Positions 5,488 to 13,766 of a stretch of 25,924 nucleotides of DNA are shown piece by piece. Source of the stretch: an uncultured Clostridium sp. (GTDB lineage: Bacteria > Bacillota > Clostridia > TANB77 > CAG-508); assembly GCA_900552655.1 (NCBI GenBank), contig USAE01000019.1, forward strand, positions 1 to 25,924, given 5' to 3'. Made by a program: the position numbers and the translations under genes. Position 1 is the first letter of the stretch, and every line of letters starts with the position of its first letter. The notes beneath the pieces were generated by a model. It saw only the letters and a program-made list of their open reading frames with translations. It did not search any database and was not told where the DNA came from.

Positions 5488-7731
5488 TTATACTCTTTCA
5501 TGAATTGTTCTGTTTATAACATCTAATTGTTGTTCTCTTGTAAGTTTTATAAAGTTTACAGCATATCCAGATACACGAACTGTTAATTGAGGATATTTTT
5601 CTGGATGTTCCATAGCATCTTCTAATAATGCTCTATCAAAAACATTAACATTTATATGATGACCTGTTTTTACAAAATACCCCTCTAGCATTCTTGCCAT
5701 GTTACTAATTTGTGTTTCTTTGTCTTTACCCAATGTTCCTGGAGTTATTGCAAAAGTATAAGATATACCATCTTCAGAATATTCGTATGGTAATTTTGCA
5801 ATTGTATTCATAGAAGCTAGCGCTCCATTTGTATCTCTTCCATGTAATGGGTTTGCACCTGGTCCAAATGGTTCTCCTGCTCTTCTTCCATCTGGTGTAT
5901 TTCCTGTTGCTTTACCATAAACAACATTTGACGTAATTGTTAATATTGATAATGTATGTTTAGAATTTCTGTATGTCATATGTCTTTGTAATTTTCTTTG
6001 GAATGTTTTTACTAATTCTACAGCAATATCATCTACTCTGTCGTCATCGTTTCCATATTTAGGGAAGTCTCCTTCTACTTCGTAGTCAACTGCAAGTCCT
6101 GTTTCATCTCTTATTACTTTTACTTTTGCATATTTTATAGCAGAAAGCGAATCTGCAACAACAGATAAACCAGCAATTCCACAAGCCATAGTTCTTAATA
6201 TGTCTTCTTCTCTATCATGTAATGCCATTTCCAGAGCTTCATATGAATATTTATCGTGCATATAATGAATTGCGTTTAATGCCTTAATATATATTTTAGC
6301 AACATAGTCCATCATTTGGTCAAATTTTTCCATAACTTCATTATAGTCTAAATATTCTGAAGTTATTGGCGCAAATTTAGGTGTAATCTGCTTTCCAGAC
6401 TTTTCGTCTCTTCCTCCATTTATTGCATATAATAAAGTTTTAGCTAAATTCGCTCTAGCTCCAAAGAATTGCATTTGTTTTCCTATTTTCATTGCAGAAA
6501 CACAACATGCAATACCATAGTCATCTCCTAATGTGATTCTCATTAAATCATCATTTTCGTATTGAATAGATGATGTATCTATTGAGATTTTTGCACAATA
6601 TTTTTTGAATGCTTCTGGCAAGTATTTTGACCATAATACAGTTAAGTTTGGTTCTGGTGCTGCTCCTAAATTTTCTAATGTATGTAATACTCTGTAAGAA
6701 TTCTTTGTAACTAAAGTTCTTCCATCTATTCCCATACCACCTATACTTTCTGTTACCCATACTGGATCTCCACTGAATAATTCATTATACTCTGGTGCTC
6801 TTAAGAATCTAACCATTCTTAGTTTTATTATAAATTGATCCATTAGTGATTGTGCTTCTTCTTCTGTTATAATTCCTCTTTCTAAATCTCTTTCAATATA
6901 TATATCTAGGAATGTTGATGTTCTTCCTAAACTCATTGCTGCACCATTTTGGTCTTTTATTGCTGCTAAATATGCAAAATATAACCATTGTATAGCTTCT
7001 TTAGCATTTGATGCTGGCTCAGATATATCAAAACCATAAGATTTAGCCATTTCTTTTAATTGATTTAATGCTTTTATTTGGTCAGAAACTTCTTCTCTTT
7101 GTCTAATTATTTCTTCTGTAAATTCGTCTGTATCTAAAGATGTTTCTAATAATAGTTTCTTATCTTCAATTAGCGCATCTACTCCATATAATGCAACTCT
7201 TCTGTAATCTCCAATAATTCTGCCTCTTCCATATCCATCTGGTAAACCTGTTAATAAATGTGCACTTCTAGCTGCTCTAATATCTTTTGTATATACTTGG
7301 AATACACCATCATTATGAGTTTTTCTTAAGTTATGATAAATATATTCTACTTCATCATCAACTTTATAACCATAACTTTCAGCTGATTTTTCCACTATTC
7401 TAATACCACCATTTGGCATAATAGATCTTTTTAATGGTTCATCTGTTTGAAGTCCCACAATTTCTTCTAAATCTTTATCTATATAACCTGCTGCATAAGC
7501 ATCTATTCTAGAGGGTGTTTTACAATCTACATCTAAAACTCCTTTTTCTCTTTCTTCTTTATATAAGTCTAATACTTTCTCCCACAATTTTTTTGACTTA
7601 TCTGAAACCCCTTTTAAAAAGCTTTCATCACCTTCATATGGAATATAGTTTGCTTGAATAAAACCTCTTACGTCGATTTCTTTAGTCCATTCCCCTTCTT
7701 CTTTAAAACCTTCCCATTGTTTGAATTTCAT
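5488..7731 (-). CDS. pflB: Formate C-acetyltransferase (pyruvate formate-lyase)
   Basis: A 747-aa glycyl-radical enzyme that converts pyruvate and CoA to acetyl-CoA and formate. The catalytic Cys pair is C409-C410 in GIACCVSAMKIGKQ, and the radical-bearing glycine is G722 in VRVSGYAVNF. Other PFL hallmarks are AARSAHLLTGLPDGYGRGRI (residues 153-172) and SNVVYGKATGNTPDGRRAGEP. Length matches the family. AGGAGG (7738-7743) is 6 bases from the ATG. A strong promoter with a palindrome over its -35 region lies upstream, and pflA follows. It marks an anaerobic, mixed-acid-type fermentation. Confidence 0.98.
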   Translation of the reverse strand: MKFKQWEGFKEEGEWTKEIDVRGFIQANYIPYEGDESFLKGVSDKSKKLWEKVLDLYKEEREKGVLDVDCKTPSRIDAYAAGYIDKDLEEIVGLQTDEPLKRSIMPNGGIRIVEKSAESYGYKVDDEVEYIYHNLRKTHNDGVFQVYTKDIRAARSAHLLTGLPDGYGRGRIIGDYRRVALYGVDALIEDKKLLLETSLDTDEFTEEIIRQREEVSDQIKALNQLKEMAKSYGFDISEPASNAKEAIQWLYFAYLAAIKDQNGAAMSLGRTSTFLDIYIERDLERGIITEEEAQSLMDQFIIKLRMVRFLRAPEYNELFSGDPVWVTESIGGMGIDGRTLVTKNSYRVLHTLENLGAAPEPNLTVLWSKYLPEAFKKYCAKISIDTSSIQYENDDLMRITLGDDYGIACCVSAMKIGKQMQFFGARANLAKTLLYAINGGRDEKSGKQITPKFAPITSEYLDYNEVMEKFDQMMDYVAKIYIKALNAIHYMHDKYSYEALEMALHDREEDILRTMACGIAGLSVVADSLSAIKYAKVKVIRDETGLAVDYEVEGDFPKYGNDDDRVDDIAVELVKTFQRKLQRHMTYRNSKHTLSILTITSNVVYGKATGNTPDGRRAGEPFGPGANPLHGRDTNGALASMNTIAKLPYEYSEDGISYTFAITPGTLGKDKETQISNMARMLEGYFVKTGHHINVNVFDRALLEDAMEHPEKYPQLTVRVSGYAVNFIKLTREQQLDVINRTIHERV

Positions 7732-7776
7732 AACATACCTCCTGATATATTTTTGCCTTTTTTAGACTCTTCTATC

Positions 7777-7805
7777 ATCATAACATAAGTGATAATAGTT
7801 ATCAA
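7777..7805 (-). promoter_or_regulatory. pflB promoter with overlapping palindromic operator
   Basis: On the minus strand, TTGATA (7800-7805), a 17-base spacer and TATGAT (7777-7782). The palindrome TGATAA-TAG-TTATCA (7790-7804, as read on +) covers most of the -35 box and the adjoining spacer, a position suited to a repressor. The half-sites loosely resemble FNR/CRP-like or Rex sites but match neither consensus well, so the regulator is unknown. Confidence 0.6.
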
Positions 7806-7950
7806 TAATTTTTTATAAAATTTAGGAATAATTTGTTGGTATTTTTGGAAAAATATTATCAATTCATTAGTTAATATTTACTATTTAGTTTCTTCCAGCT
7901 TGTTTATCAAAATGCTATATTAATTTTATTAAATTATTAGGAGGAGCACA

Positions 7951-8280
7951 ATGGCTTTAGATTATTCTATAATTGGAGAAAGATTAAAAAGAGCTAGACT
8001 TGCAAAAAATATGACACAAGAAAATTTAGCCGAGAAAATAGATGTTTCTATAGCTTTTTTAAGTAGAGTAGAACGTGGTCATTCTCACTTAAATTTAAAT
8101 AGATTAACACAAGTTTGTGAATTATTAGATGTTTCTGAAGGTTATATATTATCTGGAAGTTCTGAAAATTCAGAATCATATTTAGAAGAAGATTTTAAAA
8201 AACTTTTAGAAAAATGTTCACCTGAAAAGCAAAAACTTATTTATAATATAGCAAAAACAATAGCCGAAGATGAGAATTAA
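7951..8280 (+). CDS. SinR-like XRE-family transcriptional regulator
   Basis: A 109-aa protein with an N-terminal Cro/CI-type helix-turn-helix (about residues 8-62: IGERLKRARLAKNMTQENLA, recognition helix near VSIAFLSRVERG) and a short acidic C-terminal helical tail (75-109) that may mediate dimerisation. AGGAGG (7940-7945) is 5 bases from the ATG. It is divergent from pflB across a 207-bp gap that also carries the pflB palindrome, so it could regulate pflB or itself, but that is only inferred from position. I see no strong sigma-A promoter for it; TTGTTT near 7900 has poor -10 partners. Its stop codon directly abuts that of rqcP. Confidence 0.85.
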   Translation: MALDYSIIGERLKRARLAKNMTQENLAEKIDVSIAFLSRVERGHSHLNLNRLTQVCELLDVSEGYILSGSSENSESYLEEDFKKLLEKCSPEKQKLIYNIAKTIAEDEN

Positions 8281-8517
8281 TTACAATAATTCTATCATCT
8301 CCGGCATATTTTTTCCTTGAACTTTTGGAATTTCTATAATTTTAAATTTAGATATTTTTTCTCCAAATTTTATCTCTATTATATCTCCAATTTTTACTTC
8401 ATAGCTAGGTTTTACTTGTTTTTCGTTAACAAATATTCTACCTTTATCTGCCATTTCATTTGCTATTGTCCTTCTTTTTATAACTCGTGCTACTTTTAAA
8501 AATTTGTCTATTCTCAT
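8281..8517 (-). CDS. rqcP: S4-domain ribosome quality control factor RqcP (YabO)
   Basis: A 78-aa protein that is essentially one S4 RNA-binding domain: MRIDKFLKVARVIKRRTIAN, then GRIFVNEKQVKPSYEVKIGD. It closely resembles B. subtilis YabO/RqcP, which stabilises P-site tRNA on stalled 50S subunits while RqcH adds alanine tails. Hsp15 is the related Gram-negative family. AAGGAG lies just upstream, and the membrane-protein gene at 8531 precedes it by 13 bases, so the two are probably cotranscribed. The usual spore-coat and division neighbours yabP, yabQ and divIC are missing. Its stop codon touches the stop of the opposing XRE gene with no gap. Confidence 0.85.
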   Translation of the reverse strand: MRIDKFLKVARVIKRRTIANEMADKGRIFVNEKQVKPSYEVKIGDIIEIKFGEKISKFKIIEIPKVQGKNMPEMIELL

Positions 8518-8530
8518 AAAAACTCCTTAT

Positions 8531-8923
8531 CTATCTTCTTCTATAACATCCACAAAAAGTTCCAGATGAATTTTGCGTATTTTGATTATTTTGGTTATTA
8601 TTGCTAGAATCTAAAATTCTTACTCTACCATTTACATTTAGCGTTCTATTATTTTCTTCACTATTACAATTATTATTACATTTTCTTAAATTACATATAA
8701 ATTTATAAAAATATTTGCAAAGCCATGCTGATATAAAAGATATTATAGCATATATTACTGTTAAAATAAAAAATATTGTTGTAGTATAAAATACTGCAAT
8801 TAATAATAATATAGAAAATATTATTGCTGAAACGAGTACTGGGCAATCTAAAAGCTTTTCTAAGGCTATAGATATTACTATTACTGCAAGTGGTATTGCA
8901 AAAAATATTAATAAAACATTCAT
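8531..8923 (-). CDS. Small membrane protein, DUF2651/YbeF-like N-terminus
   Basis: A roughly 130-aa protein with two or three hydrophobic segments in the first 75 residues (LLIFFAIPLAVIVISIALEK, then a long stretch from VLVSAIIF to ISFISAWL). A Cys/Asn-rich soluble tail follows (CNLRKCNNNCN) and ends GTFCGCYRRR. The hydrophobic part recalls the DUF2651 (YbeF) proteins, but I am not certain. I favour the ATG at 8921-8923, which has AAAGGA (8933-8938) upstream; an ATG six codons earlier has no good site. The Asn/Gln-rich tail suggests a disordered segment; the Cys could bind metal or form disulfides. It heads the short unit with rqcP. Confidence 0.65.
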   Translation of the reverse strand: MNVLLIFFAIPLAVIVISIALEKLLDCPVLVSAIIFSILLLIAVFYTTTIFFILTVIYAIISFISAWLCKYFYKFICNLRKCNNNCNSEENNRTLNVNGRVRILDSSNNNQNNQNTQNSSGTFCGCYRRR

Positions 8924-8941
8924 AATTTTCAATCCTTTCAT

Positions 8942-8981
8942 ACTTCTTTTTTAGAAGTTATGTGTGGAGAATATTTTCTCC
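8942..8981 (-). other. Two small hairpins downstream of truA
   Basis: ACTTCT-TTTTT-AGAAGT (8942-8958) and GGAGAA-TATT-TTCTCC (8966-8981) lie in the gap between truA and the membrane-protein gene. Neither has a U-run on the minus strand, so they are not clear terminators. They may shape the 5' end of the next mRNA. Confidence 0.35.
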
Positions 8982-9022
8982 TTGCCCTTTATATATATTA
9001 TGAATGTTTTATTTTTTTGCTA

Positions 9023-9760
9023 CTAATTATAGTTAACTTCTACTAAATATAATCCATATGGTGGTAATGTTTTTCCAGCCATTTGTCTATTTTTTGAATC
9101 TATTATATCTTTTATTTCTTCTGGCCTTATTTTACCTAGTCCTACTTCTACTAATGTTCCAGATATAATCCTTACCATATTATATAAAAATCCATTTCCA
9201 GTAAGCTCTATTATTATTCTTTCATTTTCTTTTTTTACATCTGCCGAATATATAGTTCTTACGCTACTCTTACTACTAGTACCACTAGCTTTAAATGCTG
9301 AAAAATCATGTTCTCCTTCAAAATATTTTGACGCTTTTTTCATATTTTCTAAATTAAGTGGCATCTTTATATTATATTCTAAGTTTCTATAAATAGCACT
9401 TCCCATATCAGAATTATTTATTATATATCTATATGTTTTTTTCTTACAGTTATACCTACTATGAAATCTTTCTGGAACTTCTTCTGCTTTTTTTATAATT
9501 ATAGATTTTTTTAGCCTAGAATTTATAGCAATTGCAAATTTTTCTATTGGAATATTAGAATTTGTTTTAAAATTAGCTACTTGACCTATTGCATGAACGC
9601 CTGCATCTGTTCTTCCAGAACCTATAAGTTCTATTTCTTCTTTTGTTATTTCCGAAATCACTTTTTCTATGTTTCCTTGAATATTTAACTTATTTGGTTG
9701 TTTTTGCCAACCATTAAAGTCCTTTCCATCATATTCTATTGTTAGCTTAATATTTCTCAT
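9023..9760 (-). CDS. truA: tRNA pseudouridine(38-40) synthase TruA
   Basis: A 245-aa enzyme that isomerises uridines 38-40 in the tRNA anticodon arm. The catalytic Asp is D52 in the motif GSGRTDAGVHA (47-57). The start IKLTIEYDGKDFNGWQKQP and the C-terminal FLYNMVRIISGTLVEVG are family signatures. The ATG overlaps the recR stop by four bases (ATGA), so translation is coupled to recR. In many Firmicutes truA instead sits with the rplQ/ecf genes, so this placement after recR is a local rearrangement. No clear terminator follows. Confidence 0.96.
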   Translation of the reverse strand: MRNIKLTIEYDGKDFNGWQKQPNKLNIQGNIEKVISEITKEEIELIGSGRTDAGVHAIGQVANFKTNSNIPIEKFAIAINSRLKKSIIIKKAEEVPERFHSRYNCKKKTYRYIINNSDMGSAIYRNLEYNIKMPLNLENMKKASKYFEGEHDFSAFKASGTSSKSSVRTIYSADVKKENERIIIELTGNGFLYNMVRIISGTLVEVGLGKIRPEEIKDIIDSKNRQMAGKTLPPYGLYLVEVNYN

Positions 9761-10356
9761 ATTTCCATACGTCCTTCTAGAGCTTGTAATAATGTAATTT
9801 CATCTGTATATTCTAAATCGCCACCAATTGGAATTCCTCTTGCAATTCTCGTTACTTTAATTCCCAATGGTTTTATTAATTTAGATAAGTACATTGCTGT
9901 TGCTTCACCTTCTACTCTTGGGTTTGTCGCTAAAATTACTTCTTTTACTTCTCCTGATTGTAATCTTGTTAAAAGCTCTTTTATTTTTATATCATCTGGT
10001 CCTACTCCATTCATTGGTGAAATAGAACCATGTAACACATGATACACTCCTTTATATTCATGTGTTTTTTCCATTGCGATAATATCTTTAACATCTTCTA
10101 CTACGCAAATAATAGAATTATCTCTTCTAGGATTACCACATATCATACATGGGTCCGTATCTGAAATGTTAAAACAAACTGAGCAGTATTTTAAATTTTT
10201 TCTTGCTTCTTGAATTGATTTTACAAACTCTTCAGCAACTTCATCACTGCAATTTAACATATAAAAAGCAAGCCTTGTTGCTGTTTTGTTTCCAATACTA
10301 GGTAATCGTTCAAAACTTTCTATTAATTTTTCTATTGATGGTGAATATATTGACAT
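9757..10356 (-). CDS. recR: Recombination mediator RecR
   Basis: A 199-aa repair protein that acts with RecF and RecO to load RecA on SSB-coated gaps. It has an N-terminal HhH region (LPSIGNKTATRLAFYML), a zinc finger with C58, C61, C70 and C73, a Toprim domain from about 81 to 175 (VVEDVKDIIAMEK, then ATNPRVEGEATAMYL) and a C-terminal ARGIPIGGDLEYTDEITLLQAL. Length is standard. AAGGAG is well placed. It lies 9 bases after ebfC in the conserved dnaX-ebfC-recR order. Confidence 0.97.
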   Translation of the reverse strand: MSIYSPSIEKLIESFERLPSIGNKTATRLAFYMLNCSDEVAEEFVKSIQEARKNLKYCSVCFNISDTDPCMICGNPRRDNSIICVVEDVKDIIAMEKTHEYKGVYHVLHGSISPMNGVGPDDIKIKELLTRLQSGEVKEVILATNPRVEGEATAMYLSKLIKPLGIKVTRIARGIPIGGDLEYTDEITLLQALEGRMEI

Positions 10357-10365
10357 TTTTTCTCC

Positions 10366-10710
10366 TTACATTAATCCAGGTATGTTAAATTTACCCATTT
10401 GTTGCTCTGTTGCACTATCAACTTTACTTAAAGCATCGTTTACACATGTAATTATTAAATCTTGTAACATTTCTACATCATCTGGATCTACTATGTCTTT
10501 ATTTAATTTTATTTCTTTTATAACTTTTTTTCCACTTACTTTTACTGTTATTGCTCCGCCACCTGCTGTACTTTCAAAATCTTTAGAAGCTATTTCTGTT
10601 TGTGTTTTTTCTAAATCTGCCTGCATCTTTTTTGCTTCTTTCATTAAATTATTTAGATTCATTCCTCCGAATCCTCCCATACCTCCTGGGAACCCTCCAC
10701 GTCTTGCCAT
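10366..10710 (-). CDS. YbaB/EbfC nucleoid-associated protein
   Basis: A 114-aa DNA-binding protein of the YbaB/EbfC family, known as YaaK in B. subtilis, which binds DNA as a tweezer-like dimer. It starts with a Gly/Met-rich segment (ARRGGFPGGMGGFGG), then a long helix (NLNNLMKEAKKMQADLEKTQ), the core AGGGAITVKVSGKKVIKEIKL and DPDDVEMLQDLI. The ATG has AGGAGG 8 bases upstream. It sits between dnaX and recR, the order conserved across Firmicutes. Confidence 0.94.
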   Translation of the reverse strand: MARRGGFPGGMGGFGGMNLNNLMKEAKKMQADLEKTQTEIASKDFESTAGGGAITVKVSGKKVIKEIKLNKDIVDPDDVEMLQDLIITCVNDALSKVDSATEQQMGKFNIPGLM

Positions 10711-10728
10711 ATTATATACCTCCTAATT

Positions 10729-12333
10729 TTATTCTATTATATCTATTGGAATATCTAAACTTTCTACTAAACTCTCTAGTTCAGATTTCTGCAAACCAAC
10801 ATCTTCATTATTATCTATTAGTTTGACTCTCATTTCTTTTCCATATGCTATAGATAGCTCTTTAGCTATAGATTGCATATTTTCAGGTCTTTCTAAAATT
10901 TCTTTTGCCAATGGTTTTAAATTATTTACAAAATTTATTCCGATTGTCATATCATTTATTTCTGAAATTGTTGTATTTAATAAATTTGTATATAGTCCCA
11001 TTTTACCTTCATTTTTAAATTTATTTATAATTTCTTTCCAAAAAGCATTACTTTTTAGTTCTTCTTTTGTTAGTGGTTTCCTGGGTACACTTTTTACTAT
11101 ATTGTTTTGCTTTGTAGTATTTGATTCCTTATTAGCTATTTTTCCACCTTGACTTAAGAAACTTTCTATTTTGAATAATCTTCTTTGTAGTTCCTGTAAT
11201 TCGCTATTATCTATATTTTTACTTTCATATGTTACAGAAGATTCTTGATGTACATCTTGTTTACTACATAATTTTATAAATCCTGCTTCTATCATTATTG
11301 TTTTTTGCGAAGACCATTTTATATCATTTTCTAAATTTGACAATTCATATATTAAATTTACTAATTCTTCCTTTTTACATCTATTAGCAATTTCTTTTAG
11401 TTTTTCTTTTTCGCCTTCACTATAAATTCCTGTTTCTTCGGTTACTTTATATAATAAAACATCTTTTACATATTTTATTACTTCCCATAAAAAGTTATTT
11501 TGATCTTTACCATCATTTATAACTTCTTTTAGAGTTTTTAAACAACTGTCTATATCTTTATCTAGTATACTTTCTACAATTTCTTCTATAAATTTTAATT
11601 TTGGTATACCTACCAATTCTTTAACTTTGTCTTCTGTTATTTTATTTTCTCCGTCTTGTAAACATCTTTCTAAGATGCTTAGTGCATCTCTCATTGCTCC
11701 TTCTGATAGTGAGGCTACAATTTTTAACGCACTTTCTTCTGCATCTATATTACTTGTATTACAAACTATTTTTAACCTTTTTACTATATTTTCTAAATCT
11801 ATTTTTTTAAAATCAAATCTTTGACATCTTGATAATATAGTTGCTGGTAATTTTTGTGGCTCTGTTGTTGCTAAAATAAACTTTACGTGTGAAGGTGGTT
11901 CTTCTAATGTTTTTAATAAAGCATTAAAAGCTCCTGTAGATAACATATGAACCTCATCTATTATATATACTCTATATTTAGCAAGGGTTGGTAAAAAGTT
12001 TACCTCATCTCTTATTAATCTTATATCTTCTACACTATTATTAGAAGCAGCATCCATTTCTACTATATCTGTTAATGATCCAGAAATAGCTGCCTTACAT
12101 ATTTCACATTCATTGCAAGGTTCCCCATCTTGTGGGTTTAAGCAGTTAACTGCTCTTGCTAGTATTTTTGCTGCAGATGTTTTTCCTGTTCCTCTACATC
12201 CATTAAATAAATATGCATGTCCTACTCTTCCTGCCATTAATTGATTCTTTAATGTCCTTGTAATATGTTCTTGTCCTACAATTTCTTCAAAAGTTAAAGG
12301 TCTAAATTTTCTGTATAATGCTGTATATGCCAT
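10729..12333 (-). CDS. dnaX: DNA polymerase III subunit gamma/tau
   Basis: A 534-aa clamp-loader ATPase of the replisome. The start MAYTALYRKFRPLTFEEIVGQ is the family N-terminus. It has Walker A GCRGTGKT (45-52), zinc cysteines at 64, 73, 76 and 79, DEVH at 126-129 and the SRC motif at 168-170. A lysine-rich linker and tau-like C-terminal domain follow. The frame is open upstream to another ATG at 12390, but that extension runs through the SRP RNA and is rejected. The ATG at 12333 has a purine-rich site (AAAGGGAAG). Only 23 bases separate it from the SRP RNA 3' end, so it is likely cotranscribed with that RNA. No frameshift signal for a short gamma form was evident. Confidence 0.96.
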   Translation of the reverse strand: MAYTALYRKFRPLTFEEIVGQEHITRTLKNQLMAGRVGHAYLFNGCRGTGKTSAAKILARAVNCLNPQDGEPCNECEICKAAISGSLTDIVEMDAASNNSVEDIRLIRDEVNFLPTLAKYRVYIIDEVHMLSTGAFNALLKTLEEPPSHVKFILATTEPQKLPATILSRCQRFDFKKIDLENIVKRLKIVCNTSNIDAEESALKIVASLSEGAMRDALSILERCLQDGENKITEDKVKELVGIPKLKFIEEIVESILDKDIDSCLKTLKEVINDGKDQNNFLWEVIKYVKDVLLYKVTEETGIYSEGEKEKLKEIANRCKKEELVNLIYELSNLENDIKWSSQKTIMIEAGFIKLCSKQDVHQESSVTYESKNIDNSELQELQRRLFKIESFLSQGGKIANKESNTTKQNNIVKSVPRKPLTKEELKSNAFWKEIINKFKNEGKMGLYTNLLNTTISEINDMTIGINFVNNLKPLAKEILERPENMQSIAKELSIAYGKEMRVKLIDNNEDVGLQKSELESLVESLDIPIDIIE

Positions 12334-12356
12334 TTTTTCACTTCCCTTTAATTTAA

Positions 12357-12476
12357 GTTTAGCCTCTCTATGGAAAGCAATTTCCCACATAAATACACTA
12401 CTTATTGCTGCTTCCTTCCGGACCTGACAAGGTTCATAGCTTTTTATTGAGATTGCCCTCCATACAAAGGCTAAAC
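12357..12476 (-). ncRNA. ffs: Bacterial small signal recognition particle RNA (4.5S type)
   Basis: On the minus strand the conserved SRP domain is at 12407-12428, containing GTCAGGTCC and GGAAGGAAGCAGC, the Ffh-binding loop. The ends pair: GTTTAGCC at the 5' side (12469-12476) with GGCTAAAC at the 3' side (12357-12364), and TATGGA with TCCATA further in. This gives a rod of about 120 nt. It guides ribosomes translating membrane proteins, through Ffh and FtsY. The order tadA...SRP RNA-dnaX matches B. subtilis (tadA-scr-dnaX). Exact mature ends are inferred from the pairing. Confidence 0.93.
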
Positions 12477-12503
12477 ATTGTAATTTATTTTATATCTTTT
12501 CAT

Positions 12504-12532
12504 ATTATATATGTTTTTTAAACTTTTAGCAA
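12504..12532 (-). promoter_or_regulatory. Promoter of SRP RNA (and probably dnaX operon)
   Basis: On the minus strand, TTGCTA (12527-12532), a 17-base spacer and a perfect TATAAT (12504-12509). It predicts a start near 12497, about 20 bases before the paired 5' end of the SRP RNA, implying 5' trimming. Confidence 0.7.
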
Positions 12533-12538
12533 GACATT

Positions 12539-13282
12539 TTATATTCTTTTAAATATTACATCACTAAAATCTGTTTTTTCTATCTGTGTTTTTCCTTCTG
12601 TTTGGACATTTCCTGTTGGTAAATCTATATTTATAGTACCTTTATATTTTATGTCTTTATTTGTTTCTATTATTATATCAAAACTTAATTTATACTGTAG
12701 TTCTTCTATATTAGCATTTCCCTTAGAAAGTAATGTTCCATCATGTACAATTGTTTCTTCATTATTTCTTACTTCACATACATTTTCGTTAACGGAACGT
12801 AATAAAATTATTCCACCTTGATTGGAAATCTTTAGCTCATCTAACTTTGTTTCTTTATCACCTTTATATGTTAATGTATTGTTTATCAAATGTGCTTCAT
12901 CTTCAATTATTTTCCCTTCTGAATTAGCTCGATATAACTTTATATTTTCTTTTTTATTGTTTTTTTCTATATTAAAATTTTCTAAAGTAATATTTTTAAT
13001 ATTAGTATTTTTTTTATATTCTTCATTTTTATCAAATTGTAAATATATATCATTATATTGATTGATACTAAAATTCCATTTTAAATTATCTACTTTATCT
13101 ATTTCTTTACTTTCTGCTGTACTAATAACAATCATTTTAGATAGTTCAAATGGCAAATTTGTCTCTCCTTCTACTTGATATCTTAGCATAATAATTCCTG
13201 CTATTATTAAAATAATCGCAATAATACCAAGTATTATGCATATGTGAACAATTTTTTTATCTTTCAATTCGCTAATTTTCAT
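12539..13282 (-). CDS. Membrane-anchored protein of unknown function
   Basis: I do not recognise this 247-aa protein. It has a short charged N-terminus, one strongly hydrophobic segment at about residues 11-33 (IVHICIILGIIAIILIIAGI) and a large extracytoplasmic domain rich in Asn, Lys, Glu and alternating hydrophobic residues, suggesting beta structure. The anchor has no lipobox Cys. The N-terminal charges favour a cytosolic N-terminus with the domain outside. Its start overlaps the end of tadA by 11 bases, with AGAGGTG as ribosome site, so it is cotranscribed with tadA. It lies between tadA and the SRP RNA promoter, where B. subtilis has no such gene. Confidence 0.75.
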   Translation of the reverse strand: MKISELKDKKIVHICIILGIIAIILIIAGIIMLRYQVEGETNLPFELSKMIVISTAESKEIDKVDNLKWNFSINQYNDIYLQFDKNEEYKKNTNIKNITLENFNIEKNNKKENIKLYRANSEGKIIEDEAHLINNTLTYKGDKETKLDELKISNQGGIILLRSVNENVCEVRNNEETIVHDGTLLSKGNANIEELQYKLSFDIIIETNKDIKYKGTINIDLPTGNVQTEGKTQIEKTDFSDVIFKRI

Positions 13283-13754
13283 TAATCACACCTCTATCTT
13301 TTTTATTTGCTCTTAATTCTCTAAAAAATCTTTGTAATAGTTCTTTACTTTCTTCTCCTAATACATTCTTTTCATATGTAGGTATATGGTTAAATTTGTA
13401 TGTAGTTAAGTCAATTACTGAACCACAAGCTCCTGCTTTTAAATCGGGTATTCCATAATAAATTTTTCGAATTCTACTATTAATTATTGCTCCCATACAC
13501 ATTGGACAAGGTTCCATTGTTACATATATATCGCAGTCTTCTAGTCTCCAAGCATCTATTTTTTTGCTTGCTTTTTCGATTGCAATAATTTCTGCATGCT
13601 TTGTTGTGTCTTTTTTTATTTCTTTTAAGTTATGCCCTCTAGAAATTATTTTTCCATCTTTAACAATTACTGCACCTACTGGAACTTCTCCTTTATAATA
13701 TGCTTTTTCAGCTTCTTTTAAAGCTTTTTTCATAAAAAAAGTTTTTTCTTCCAT
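13272..13754 (-). CDS. tadA: tRNA-specific adenosine deaminase TadA
   Basis: A 160-aa zinc deaminase that converts A34 to inosine in tRNA-Arg(ACG). The active site is H53-A-E55 (KHAEIIAIEKA) and P82-C83-P-M-C86 (EPCPMCMGAI), with the VPVGAVIV strand before it. Length is normal for the family. AGGAG is 5 bases from the ATG and starts only three bases past the encoded CCA end of an upstream tRNA-Arg(CCU), so the mRNA is probably released when the tRNA is processed. The downstream membrane-protein gene overlaps its 3' end. Confidence 0.95.
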   Translation of the reverse strand: MEEKTFFMKKALKEAEKAYYKGEVPVGAVIVKDGKIISRGHNLKEIKKDTTKHAEIIAIEKASKKIDAWRLEDCDIYVTMEPCPMCMGAIINSRIRKIYYGIPDLKAGACGSVIDLTTYKFNHIPTYEKNVLGEESKELLQRFFRELRANKKDRGVINEN

Positions 13755-13766
13755 AAGTTCTCCTAT

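Noticed and set aside
4962..5519. 185-codon plus-strand frame opposite pflA
   Set aside because: Shadow of the pflA coding region with no ribosome site and low-complexity composition.
10729..12333. Programmed frameshift in dnaX making a short gamma form
   Set aside because: I saw no convincing slippery run with a following stem in the region where one would be expected.
12334..12390. N-terminal extension of dnaX from an ATG at 12390
   Set aside because: It lies inside the SRP RNA 3' region; the family N-terminus MAYTALYRKFRP begins at 12333 with a ribosome site.
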